Shown here piece after piece: positions 1-6,797 of a stretch of DNA of 48,072 bases. The position numbers were made by a program, and so were the translations under genes. The notes below the pieces were generated by a model. It did no database searches, had not been told where the DNA came from, and was given only the letters and a program-made list of their open reading frames with translations. Source of the stretch: Gemmatimonadota bacterium (GTDB taxonomy: Bacteria; Gemmatimonadota; Gemmatimonadetes; Gemmatimonadales; Gemmatimonadaceae); the NCBI GenBank assembly GCA_031127095.1, contig JARIEX010000008.1, positions 1 through 48,072 on the forward strand, given 5' to 3'. How positions within the stretch are numbered: the stretch's first letter is position 1; each line of letters starts with the position of its first letter.

Positions 1-506
1 TACACCAGCCGGACGCCGTGCTCCGTCGCCGGGTACGCCGCCAGATTCATCGGTTCCCGCAGCGAATGACGCTCATCGCGATTCACCACCTGCTGCGCCA
101 CGCCCTGGCTGATGTTGAACACGATCGGCGCGCGGAAGTTGCCGGTCACCGGCTCCGAGGGCGTCATCGGCAGCGCCACCATCACCAGCGCCAGCGCATC
201 GGTGGGCTGCGCGATCTGCAGCGCCTCCCGCTCGGCATCGCCCAGATCGATGGCGTAGTCGGGATGTCCCACGAACGGATCGGCCAGCACGAACGTGGTG
301 TGCGGCTCCTGCACCGACAGCAGCCACCACAGCCCCTGACGGGCAGCGGGGAGCAGCGCGTACTCGGTGCGGTCGGGGAACCCCCACAGCGGGCTGCTGA
401 ACCGCATGATGGCATCGCCGCTCACGTCGATGGTCCCGACGGCCGGCGAGGTAATGGTGTACGTCTGCGTGCTACGATCCTGCTGGTCCATGACGGCGTG
501 ACTCAT
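1..506 (-). CDS. fliW: FliW, flagellar assembly factor (3' end cut by window edge)
   Basis: FliW binds CsrA and, in better-known species, flagellin, so that free flagellin releases FliW to block CsrA-mediated repression. Reading the minus strand from the ATG at 506 gives MSHAVMDQQDRS, followed by a FliW-like beta-rich protein. It contains the segment PLWGFPD and the strongly family-typical FRAPIVFNISQGVAQQVV near residue 140. About 168 residues are visible, so only a little of the C-terminus can be missing beyond position 1. The start lies 5 nt downstream of the flgL stop, so the two genes form an operon served by the sigma-28-type promoter at 1489-1515. Its presumed partner csrA lies about 44 kb away at 44928. 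The family call is confident; the C-terminus is not seen. Confidence 0.9.
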   Translation of the reverse strand, partial: MSHAVMDQQDRSTQTYTITSPAVGTIDVSGDAIMRFSSPLWGFPDRTEYALLPAARQGLWWLLSVQEPHTTFVLADPFVGHPDYAIDLGDAEREALQIAQPTDALALVMVALPMTPSEPVTGNFRAPIVFNISQGVAQQVVNRDERHSLREPMNLAAYPATEHGVRLV

Positions 507-511
507 CAACG

Positions 512-1420
512 TCAGAGGTAGTTGGCCAGGCTGAGGCCGAGGATGCGCGACGTGGCACTCATCGCAGCCTGATACAGCGTCTGCTTGCCCACCAGCTCCA
601 CCATCGCCTTGTCGATTTCGGTGTCGCGCAGGTCGGCCCGGAACATCTTGAGGTTGAGCTCGACCGTCTCGAGGTTGGCGGTCGCGGTCTCGAGCTCGTT
701 GAGGCGCGCGCCCTGCGTGCCGATGAGCGACTGCACGCTGTTGTTCGCGGTGGTGATCCGGTCGGCAGCTGCCTGAATGGCCACCGGATCGTTGTTCCCC
801 AGCGCCGTAGACAGCGCCCGCAGCGACTCGAGCGCATCGGAGTCGAGAAACACCTCGGTGCCGTTGTGCGCCGGCGTCACGAAGGCGTTGTCACCGACCT
901 CGAGCGTGATCGTGCCACTCGGATTGACCGGAGTACCCGCCACGAGCAGACGCGAAAAGCTGCCGACGGCCGGCGGCGGGGTCTCAAACGGCGCTTCGCC
1001 CGCCCGATGCCCACCGAACAGATACTCGTCGCCGAGCCGGGTGTTACCCAGATTGGCGGCAAAATTGATGAGCTGATCGACCTCGGCCTTCACAATCAGC
1101 CGCGACTGGGCATTGCCGGTGGCGGAGGCCTGTCCGATCCCCAGTTCGATGCCGCGCGTGAGCGTGTTCGTGAGCTGGTTGAGGACGTTCTCCTCGGCTG
1201 TGGCGCGGGCGATCCCGTTATCGACGTTGCGCTGGAACTGCGCGAGGGCGCGCATCGAACTGCCGATACGGACCAGCTCGCCACCACTCGTCGGGTTGTC
1301 GGACATCTTCCGGATCCGGACGCCGGAGGAAATGTCGTCGCGCACGCGATCGAGCCCCTGCAGTTGGGACTGCAGGCGCGTCTGGCTGTTGCGGGTGATG
1401 ATCGAATTGGTAACGCGCAT
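512..1420 (-). CDS. flgL: FlgL, hook-filament junction protein (HAP3)
   Basis: FlgL joins the FlgK ring to the filament. The protein (302 aa) starts MRVTNSIITRNSQTRLQSQL and has the flagellin-type N-terminal coiled coil with DDISSGVRIRKMSDNP, the D0/D1 signature. The matching C-terminal helix reads DKAMVELVGKQTLYQAAMSA and ends LSLANYL. The reading frame stays open upstream to 1519, but ATG 1420 is chosen because homology begins there and AGG lies 5 nt upstream. It is followed directly by fliW. Transcription is probably from the sigma-28-type promoter about 70 nt upstream, which suits a late gene. It is separated from flgK, which sits at 43473. Confidence 0.93.
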   Translation of the reverse strand: MRVTNSIITRNSQTRLQSQLQGLDRVRDDISSGVRIRKMSDNPTSGGELVRIGSSMRALAQFQRNVDNGIARATAEENVLNQLTNTLTRGIELGIGQASATGNAQSRLIVKAEVDQLINFAANLGNTRLGDEYLFGGHRAGEAPFETPPPAVGSFSRLLVAGTPVNPSGTITLEVGDNAFVTPAHNGTEVFLDSDALESLRALSTALGNNDPVAIQAAADRITTANNSVQSLIGTQGARLNELETATANLETVELNLKMFRADLRDTEIDKAMVELVGKQTLYQAAMSATSRILGLSLANYL

Positions 1421-1488
1421 CGGACCTGGGGTTCGGAGACCGTCACAACCCTGAGAGGGTGCAACACGGTGCCGGCATACTCCTCTCA

Positions 1489-1515
1489 GTATCGGACGGG
1501 TCAGCCCGTCCTTTA
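1489..1515 (-). promoter_or_regulatory. Sigma-28 (FliA) type promoter for flgL-fliW
   Basis: On the minus strand the sequence reads TAAAGGAC, then exactly 11 nt, then TCCGATAC. The sigma-28 consensus is TAAAGTTT-N11-GCCGATAA, so the -35 matches 5 of 8 bases and the -10 matches 6 of 8 with ideal spacing. The predicted start site near 1482 leaves a leader of about 60 nt before flgL. The leader holds a small hairpin (AGGGT/ACCCT, 1446-1461). A fliA gene is present at 37441. Confidence 0.75.
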
Positions 1516-1579
1516 GCAACGCGCGGCGGAATTCCGATCGATCTTAGCGTTTTTTCATCAAAGCGGCTAAATTTGCCGG

Positions 1580-1593
1580 GTCAGTGTACTGAC
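1580..1593. promoter_or_regulatory. Palindrome GTCAGTGTACTGAC upstream of the sigma-54 activator gene
   Basis: This 14-bp inverted repeat has 6-bp arms (GTCAGT/ACTGAC). It lies 40 bp upstream of the activator's ATG, in the divergent region between flgL and the regulator. It is a candidate operator, possibly for autoregulation. No -35/-10 pair could be assigned with confidence. Confidence 0.3.
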
Positions 1594-1633
1594 GCCGTTC
1601 GCCGGTCCTTTTGTCCCACCGCCGCACCCTGTC

Positions 1634-3127
1634 ATGGCCACCATTCTGTACGTCGATGACGAGCCAAGCGTCGGGCTGATCCTCGAGGACTCCCTTGCGC
1701 AGGCCGGCCATACGCCGGTCGGTGCGCGCAGCGTCCCCGAGGCGCTGCAGGTGTTGGAGCGGGGCGGCATCGACCTGATCATCTCCGACTACCGTATGCC
1801 GGGGCTCTCCGGGCTGGAGTTCATCCAGTTGCTCGCCCGGGAGGGGTACGACATCCCGCTGATCATGCTGACGGGGCACGCCAGCATCGAGCATGCGGTC
1901 ATGTCGATCAAGGCCGGGGCGATCGACTACATCACCAAACCGGTCCGCCCCCAGCAGCTCGAGCTGGCGGTCGATCAGGCGCTCGAGTTCGTCCGGCTGC
2001 GTCGCGAGAACGAGACGCTCCGTAAGGAAGTGATGCAGTTCCGGAACGAACGGCAGATCATCGGCGACTCGCCGGCGATCCGTCGGATCCTTCAGACGGT
2101 CTCCATGGCCGCCCCCACGCGGGCCACGGTGCTGCTGCAGGGGGAGTCGGGCACGGGTAAGGAGCTGTTCGCCCGCGCCATTCACGACCAGAGCGAGCGT
2201 CGCGACAAGCCGTTCATCAAGCTCAACTGTGCCGCGCTCCCCGAAGGGCTGGTGGAATCGGCGTTGTTTGGTCACGAGAAAGGCGCGTTCACCGGTGCGA
2301 TCAAGCGGGTGGAAGGCGCGTTCGAGCGGGCCAACCGCGGCACCCTGCTGCTGGACGAAATCTCCGAAATGCGCCTCGACCTTCAGGCGAAGCTGCTGCG
2401 CGTGCTGCAGGAGCAGGAGTTCGAGCGGGTGGGCGGCACCTCCCCCATCAAGGTCGATGTGCGCATCGTGGCCACGACCAACCGGGATCTGGCGGCCGAG
2501 GCCGACCAGGGGACGTTCCGGCAGGACTTGTACTATAGATTGTCCACGATCCCCGTCCTGATTCCGCCCCTGCGCGAACGCCCCGAAGATATCGCGGTGC
2601 TGGCGCTGCGCTTCGCCATGCGGACAGCGGCCGAACTGGGCAAGAAGATCGACGGCCTCTCGCCGGACGCACTGGAGTCGATGCAGCAGTATCCGTGGCC
2701 CGGCAACATCCGCGAACTGCAGCACGTGATCGAACGGGCGGTCATTTTGACCCCCGATCCGATGATCCACGCGCACTGCCTGGAAGGCACGCGCTTCGGG
2801 CTGGCCCATTCGCTGGGCGCCCCATCCATCCGCCCGCGGGTCATCCCCGTGCCGGGTGCGTCGGGCCCTGCCACGTCACCGTCCGGCGTCGGCCACGGGG
2901 CTGGCGCGGTTGCGGCCGGGGCCGCCGCAGGGGGCGGCACGGGCGGCAGCCAGATCGCGCTCACGTCGCTCAACGTGGCCGATGCGGAGCGGGTGCTGAT
3001 TCAGCATGCGCTGGCGGCTGCCGATAATAACCGGACCAAGGCGGCGGAGCTGCTGGGCATCAGCGTGCGCACCCTCCGCAATAAGCTCAATGGCCCCGGC
3101 AAGGACGCCGACGCCGACGACGAATAG
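1634..3127 (+). CDS. Sigma-54-dependent response regulator, NtrC/FlrC family
   Basis: This is a 497-aa transcriptional activator with three parts. The receiver domain (residues 1-120) has acidic residues D8, D9 and E10, phospho-acceptor D52, T80 and K102. The AAA+ domain (about 140-375) has Walker A GESGTGKE at 170 and the sigma-54-contacting GAFTGA loop at 217-222. A Walker B-type segment GTLLLDEISE follows. The C-terminal Fis-type HTH starts near 453 (NRTKAAELLGISVRTLRNKL). A Gly/Ala-rich linker of about 60 residues separates the last two domains. By position it is the likely FlrC/FleR equivalent acting on the promoters at 3320, 31308 and 38793; that link is inference. No cognate kinase is adjacent, and the only kinase-like gene in the window (45179) is degenerate. 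Confidence 0.92.
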   Translation: MATILYVDDEPSVGLILEDSLAQAGHTPVGARSVPEALQVLERGGIDLIISDYRMPGLSGLEFIQLLAREGYDIPLIMLTGHASIEHAVMSIKAGAIDYITKPVRPQQLELAVDQALEFVRLRRENETLRKEVMQFRNERQIIGDSPAIRRILQTVSMAAPTRATVLLQGESGTGKELFARAIHDQSERRDKPFIKLNCAALPEGLVESALFGHEKGAFTGAIKRVEGAFERANRGTLLLDEISEMRLDLQAKLLRVLQEQEFERVGGTSPIKVDVRIVATTNRDLAAEADQGTFRQDLYYRLSTIPVLIPPLRERPEDIAVLALRFAMRTAAELGKKIDGLSPDALESMQQYPWPGNIRELQHVIERAVILTPDPMIHAHCLEGTRFGLAHSLGAPSIRPRVIPVPGASGPATSPSGVGHGAGAVAAGAAAGGGTGGSQIALTSLNVADAERVLIQHALAAADNNRTKAAELLGISVRTLRNKLNGPGKDADADDE

Positions 3128-3221
3128 TCGTCGGCACGGTGGTGGGCGGCAATTATGGTCCGCACCGTACCCGGCAAGAGTTGCCCGATCGGCGTGATTG
3201 ACCACACGGGCCTTGCCTGCA

Positions 3222-3265
3222 AACACTCCCGACTCGTGACTTACACTCGCCACTCAAAGCTCACC
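3222..3265. repeat. ACTC-rich stretch resembling the 80-bp repeat unit at the right end
   Basis: The 255-bp gap between the regulator and flgB holds a run of ACTC words (CACTCCCGACTCGTGACT, then CACTCGCCACTCAAAGCTC). It shares CTCGCCACTCA exactly with the tandem array near 47887. It may be a decayed single copy of that element; short-word chance similarity cannot be excluded. Confidence 0.35.
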
Positions 3266-3304
3266 ACAGCAACGAGTTAGCGCGCAATACGCGATGTGTT
3301 TCCG

Positions 3305-3340
3305 ATGGCCGGGCCCGTGTGGCCCGGCCATTGCTTTTTA
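3305..3340 (+). terminator. Terminator-shaped hairpin overlapping the flgB promoter
   Basis: An 11-bp perfect inverted repeat (3305-3315 with 3321-3331) has a 5-nt loop CGTGT and is followed by TGCTTTTTA. As RNA this has the stem plus U-tract form of an intrinsic terminator for readthrough from the regulator gene. The right arm and the T-tract also form the sigma-54 promoter element at 3320-3335. Confidence 0.6.
3320..3335 (+). promoter_or_regulatory. Sigma-54 type promoter for the flgB-flgE operon
   Basis: The sequence TGGCCCG-GCCA-TTGCT matches the -24/-12 consensus TGGCACG-N4-TTGCW at 11 of 12 fixed positions. GG and GC are spaced as required. The predicted start is near 3346, about 37 nt before the flgB ATG. 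A near copy with the same hairpin context lies upstream of flgF at 38793. Confidence 0.72.
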
Positions 3341-3372
3341 CCGGTGTGGATACGCTCGCCCATTCACACCGG
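3341..3372 (+). promoter_or_regulatory. Inverted repeat covering the flgB ribosome binding site
   Basis: CCGGTGTG (3341-3348) is complementary to CACACCGG (3365-3372). The right arm runs into GGGAA, the only Shine-Dalgarno-like sequence before the flgB ATG at 3383. A transcript reading through from upstream would carry the whole stem. One starting at the sigma-54 site (about 3346) would lack most of the left arm. Either an RNA switch or a DNA operator is possible. Confidence 0.4.
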
Positions 3373-3382
3373 GAATTCTCAG

Positions 3383-3685
3383 ATGCTCTTCGGACTCGTT
3401 GATCGCAGCACCTCAGCCACCTCGCTCAAGGGAGCACTCGACCGCAGTGTCGAGCGCTCGCGTGGTATCGCGGATCGCGTCTCGAAGGCCTCCGTGCAGA
3501 ACGGCGACGGGTTCGCGCTGGAAGCCAAGGCCGGGACGGCCGTCGCCAACGCGAATCCGGTCAACCTCGAAGACGAAATGACGGCGCTGGCCGATGAGCA
3601 GATCCGCTTTCTCGCCACGAGCCGCCTGCTCGAAAAGACCTACGCCAGCCTGCGCACGGCGATCAAGGGCGGAGGGAACGGCTGA
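3383..3685 (+). CDS. flgB: FlgB, proximal rod protein (short, divergent)
   Basis: FlgB is one of the proximal rod subunits built on the MS ring and FliE. This product is only 100 aa, against about 130 for the family. The C-terminal half is typical: VNLEDEMTALADEQIRF, then LLEKTYASLRTAIKGG. The N-terminal half lacks the rod/hook signature (ANNIANADTPGY type); in its place is GIADRVSKASVQNG. Identity therefore rests on the C-terminal helix and the position in front of flgC and fliE. The start follows a GGGAA 8 nt upstream. The stop overlaps the flgC start (TGATG), indicating translational coupling. First gene of the basal body operon. Confidence 0.82.
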   Translation: MLFGLVDRSTSATSLKGALDRSVERSRGIADRVSKASVQNGDGFALEAKAGTAVANANPVNLEDEMTALADEQIRFLATSRLLEKTYASLRTAIKGGGNG

Positions 3686-4302
3686 TGTCGATTGACCCGA
3701 CGCGCCGCCCCGCCCTGCTCCCGATTCCGGGACAGCAGATGATCCGCCCGATGTTCCGCTCGCTGGGCATCGCCGCCAGCGGCATCTCCGCCCAGCGCCA
3801 GCGCATGGAAACGATCGCGCAGAACATCGCGAACGCCGACGTGACCCGTGGCGCCGATGGCGCGCCGTACAAGCGCCGCGACGTGGTGCTCGAAGCCGCC
3901 ACCTCGCAGAACGCGCTCTATAACACCGACAACTTCGCCTCGGCGATGGGAACGGCCGCCGCCAGCAACAGCGTACTCGGCAGCAACGCCTTCGAAATCG
4001 CCACGACAGACAGCCGCCGCGCCATCGAAGTCCCGGTCCTGCCCACAACGGGCGGGGTGAACGGATCGCTCGGCGGTGAATACGGCGTGCGCGTGGCCGG
4101 TATCGCCGAAGACCAGGGAGAAGGACGGCTCGTGTACGAGCCCGGCCACCCCGACGCCAACGAAGCGGGCTACGTACGCTACCCCGACATCGACACCACG
4201 CAGGAGCTCGTGAAGCTCATGGATGCCAAGCGCATCTACGAAGCCAACGCGGCGGTGTTCCAGACCGCCAAGTCGATGCTCCGCGCCTCGCTCGACATCT
4301 GA
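3685..4302 (+). CDS. flgC: FlgC, proximal rod protein
   Basis: FlgC is a proximal rod subunit (205 aa here, longer than the usual 135-150). It has the rod signature QRQRMETIAQNIANADVTRG, followed by PYKRRDVVLEA. The C-terminus YPDIDTTQELVKLMDAKRIYEANAAVFQTAKSML is classic FlgC. The extra length comes from an insert of about 40 residues in the middle and a short N-terminal extension. The ATG at 3685 overlaps the flgB stop. An alternative start at 3751 (MFRSLGIAASG) would match the usual N-terminus, so about 20 residues are uncertain. A long hairpin follows the gene. Confidence 0.92.
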   Translation: MSIDPTRRPALLPIPGQQMIRPMFRSLGIAASGISAQRQRMETIAQNIANADVTRGADGAPYKRRDVVLEAATSQNALYNTDNFASAMGTAAASNSVLGSNAFEIATTDSRRAIEVPVLPTTGGVNGSLGGEYGVRVAGIAEDQGEGRLVYEPGHPDANEAGYVRYPDIDTTQELVKLMDAKRIYEANAAVFQTAKSMLRASLDI

Positions 4303-4317
4303 TGACATCCCCATAGC

Positions 4318-4389
4318 GCTGCGGGTTCGGGGATCGGCGTGACTCTTCCTCCTCCTCCTCTCCGAACCACACGATCCCCGACCCGCAGC
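4318..4389 (+). promoter_or_regulatory. Long RNA hairpin with CU-rich loop between flgC and the unknown gene
   Basis: GCTGCGGGT-t-CGGGGATCG (4318-4336) pairs with CGATCCCCGACCCGCAGC (4372-4389). That gives 18 base pairs with one bulged T. The 35-nt loop carries CTTCCTCCTCCTCCTCTCC, a repeated anti-Shine-Dalgarno-like sequence. There is no T-tract after it, so it is not a standard terminator. It is more likely a processing, stability or translational element inside the operon. Confidence 0.55.
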
Positions 4390-4475
4390 ACGATTCGCCC
4401 GACCCGACCGACTGAACACCCGCTGCTCCACGGCCCACACGCTGCACCCGCGTCAACCGAACACCAGAGATTCAC

Positions 4476-4850
4476 ATGAGCGTCAACGGCATCACCAACA
4501 CCCCGCTGCTCCCGAACACCGGCTCGCTCACGCGCGCCGATGCGGCCCGTACGAACGGCGCGCAGCAGGGTGCCGATCGTGCACAGCAGGCCACCACGAA
4601 TGCGCGCGCGGCCGCACAGGCGGCCCTCAAGCCGCAGACGCCGATCGCCGGCCAGGCCACGCAGAGCACCATCCCGGCCGAGGCACCGGCGGGAACGGAC
4701 CCGACGCTGTGGAGCGTGTTGACGAACGACGAGCGCAACTTCTTCGCGAAGACCGCCGCGCTCGGCCCGCTGACGTACAGCCGCATCAAGGATGTCACCC
4801 ACCCCGTGCCGCCAGCGGCACGCGGGATTCGTCTCGACGTCCGCGCCTGA
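4476..4850 (+). CDS. Unknown small protein in the flagellar operon
   Basis: This 124-aa product is not recognised. The first 75 residues are low-complexity, rich in Ala, Gln, Thr and Pro, and look disordered. The last 50 look conserved-like: DPTLWSVLTNDERNFFAKTA, then ALGPLTYSRIKD and a basic-acidic end RGIRLDVRA. There is no signal peptide, membrane segment or cysteine. It sits between flgC and fliE, where no gene is found in the reference orders, 173 nt after flgC and 28 nt before fliE. Codon use matches its neighbours. The soluble, disordered-then-compact layout would suit an export substrate or chaperone, but that is a guess. Confidence 0.7.
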   Translation: MSVNGITNTPLLPNTGSLTRADAARTNGAQQGADRAQQATTNARAAAQAALKPQTPIAGQATQSTIPAEAPAGTDPTLWSVLTNDERNFFAKTAALGPLTYSRIKDVTHPVPPAARGIRLDVRA

Positions 4851-4878
4851 TTCACGATCCCCGCACCGACTGACCATC

Positions 4879-5196
4879 ATGCAGAATCGTATCGATCTCC
4901 TCACCCGCGCGATGCCCGAGTTCGGGCCCCGCGACACCGCCCTGAGCAAGCAGGTCCCGGTGCTCGGCGAAGGACAGAACTCGTTCGGCGACACGCTCAC
5001 GCGCGCGCTCAACGAAGCCTCCGACGCCGGTGCGCGGGCGGGCGACCTCACGCAGCGTTTCGCGGCCGGTGAGAACGTCGAGCTGCATCAGGTGATGGCC
5101 GCCGGTGAAGAAGCGGGCCTCGCGCTCGACATGATGATCGAACTCCGGAACAAGGTCGTTGAGGCCTACCGGTCCGTCATCGCCATGCAGTCCTGA
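4879..5196 (+). CDS. fliE: FliE, MS ring-rod junction protein
   Basis: FliE links the FliF ring to the rod and is the first exported subunit. The 105-aa product has the family C-terminus: ELHQVMAAGEEAGLALDMMI followed by ELRNKVVEAYRSVIAMQS. That matches the usual ...LVEAYRDVMRMQV ending. A longer open frame exists upstream, but homology and the position after the preceding stop favour the ATG at 4879. It lies 14 nt before fliF in the same operon. Confidence 0.93.
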   Translation: MQNRIDLLTRAMPEFGPRDTALSKQVPVLGEGQNSFGDTLTRALNEASDAGARAGDLTQRFAAGENVELHQVMAAGEEAGLALDMMIELRNKVVEAYRSVIAMQS

Positions 5197-5210
5197 CCCC
5201 GGTCGATCTC

Positions 5211-6797
5211 ATGAACTCCCTGATGGATTCTCTCTTCGGCCGCCTCGGCAACGGACGCCAGATCGCGATCATCGCGGTCGGCGTCATTGCCACGGCGCTC
5301 GTGTTCGGCCTCTCGCAGTGGGCGACGCAGCCGACGATGGTGCCGCTGTATTCGGACATCCCCGTCGAAAACGTGAAGGCGATGACCGACAAGCTCACCG
5401 AGTCGGGCATCACCTTCGAACTCGACCGCACGGGCTCGACCATCATGGTCGCGTCGGCTGATCTGGCGCGTGCGCGCGTAGACCTCGCCGCCGAAGCCAT
5501 GCCGGCCGGTGGCCGGCCCGGTCTCGAACTGTTCGACAAGCCGTCGTGGGGCATGACGGACTTCACGCAGAAGGTCAACTTCCGCCGCGCGCTCGAAGGG
5601 GAACTCGAGCGCTCCATCGGCAAGCTGAAGAACATCGAGATGGTGCAAGTGCATCTCGCGCTCGAAGACGACCAGGTGTTCAAGTCGAACGAGCGTCCGT
5701 CCAAGGCGTCGGTGACGCTCAAGATGGCCGGCGGGGAAACGCCGCGCGCGGAAACGGTGCATGGCATCGCGAGCATGGTGGCCAACTCGGTGGGCGGGCT
5801 CGACCCGGCCCACGTGACGATCGTCGACGAGCGCGGTCAGGCGCTCACGATGGAAGACGAAGGCTCGGTGGCCGGTCTCTCCAGTCGCCAGCTGCAGGTC
5901 CAGCGCGAAGTCGAGCAGTACATGGAACTGAAGGCCGACAAGCTGCTCTCCAGCCTCGTCGGGACGGGCAACGCCCGCGTGCAGGTGGCCGCGTCGATCA
6001 ACTTCGACAAGGTCGAGCGCACGGTGCAGGCCGTCGACCCCGAGCGTCAGGCGCTCGCCACGGAGCAGAAGGCGGAAGTGACGCCGAGCAATCCGGCCCA
6101 GGGCGCCGGGTACAGCACCACGGCCACATCGTACGAGAACACCAAGAGCGTGGAGAGCTTCAGCGGCGCCATCGGCAACCTGAAGCGGCTCACGGTGGCC
6201 GTGCTCGTGGCCGACAAAGTCACGATGCCGGCGCTGGACACGACCGCCACGACCCCGGCCGAGCCGATCATCACGGTACGCACGCCCGAGGAGATCGCAC
6301 GCATCGAGACGCTCGTGCGCAACGCGCTCGGCGTGGACTCCACGCGAGGCGACATGATCTCGGTGGTCAGCGCGCCGTTCGATATGCCGGCACCGATGGT
6401 TGCGCGCGACACCGTCGTGCCGCCGCAGGATATCGTGTCGAAGCTGCAGGCGAATCCGAAGCCGGTGGTGGCCATCGCGGCGCTGCTGGTGCTGCTGGTG
6501 ATCGCGCTCGTGACCGTCAGCGCACTCAAGCCAAAGAAGTCGAAGGAACTCGCCGGCACGTCGCCGAATACCCTGTCGCCATCGCCGAACTATCCGGAAC
6601 TTCCCGCGAGCGCGCAGATGCAGGCCGCGATGATGCCGGGCATGAGCAATTTCGATGACGAAGAAGACGAAGCACCGAAGCGGCCGGTGAAGTTGCCGCC
6701 GCCGCCCACCACCCCCGAGCGTGAACAGGCCATGGCCACCGTGGATCAGCGTCCCGACGCCGCCGTACGCGTGATGCGCGGCTGGCTCCGCTCGTGA
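5211..6797 (+). CDS. fliF: FliF, MS ring protein
   Basis: FliF forms the MS ring in the inner membrane, the base for export gate and rotor assembly. The 528-aa protein has an N-terminal membrane segment (about residues 18-38, IAIIAVGVIATALVFGL). The periplasmic ring-building domains follow, with typical GRPGLELFDKPSWGMTDF and NFRRALEGELERSI. A second membrane segment lies near 423-445 (VVAIAALLVLLVIALVTVSAL). The cytoplasmic tail ends RPDAAVRVMRGWLRS, the FliG-binding motif. The stop overlaps the fliG GTG start by 4 nt. Confidence 0.97.
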   Translation: MNSLMDSLFGRLGNGRQIAIIAVGVIATALVFGLSQWATQPTMVPLYSDIPVENVKAMTDKLTESGITFELDRTGSTIMVASADLARARVDLAAEAMPAGGRPGLELFDKPSWGMTDFTQKVNFRRALEGELERSIGKLKNIEMVQVHLALEDDQVFKSNERPSKASVTLKMAGGETPRAETVHGIASMVANSVGGLDPAHVTIVDERGQALTMEDEGSVAGLSSRQLQVQREVEQYMELKADKLLSSLVGTGNARVQVAASINFDKVERTVQAVDPERQALATEQKAEVTPSNPAQGAGYSTTATSYENTKSVESFSGAIGNLKRLTVAVLVADKVTMPALDTTATTPAEPIITVRTPEEIARIETLVRNALGVDSTRGDMISVVSAPFDMPAPMVARDTVVPPQDIVSKLQANPKPVVAIAALLVLLVIALVTVSALKPKKSKELAGTSPNTLSPSPNYPELPASAQMQAAMMPGMSNFDDEEDEAPKRPVKLPPPPTTPEREQAMATVDQRPDAAVRVMRGWLRS

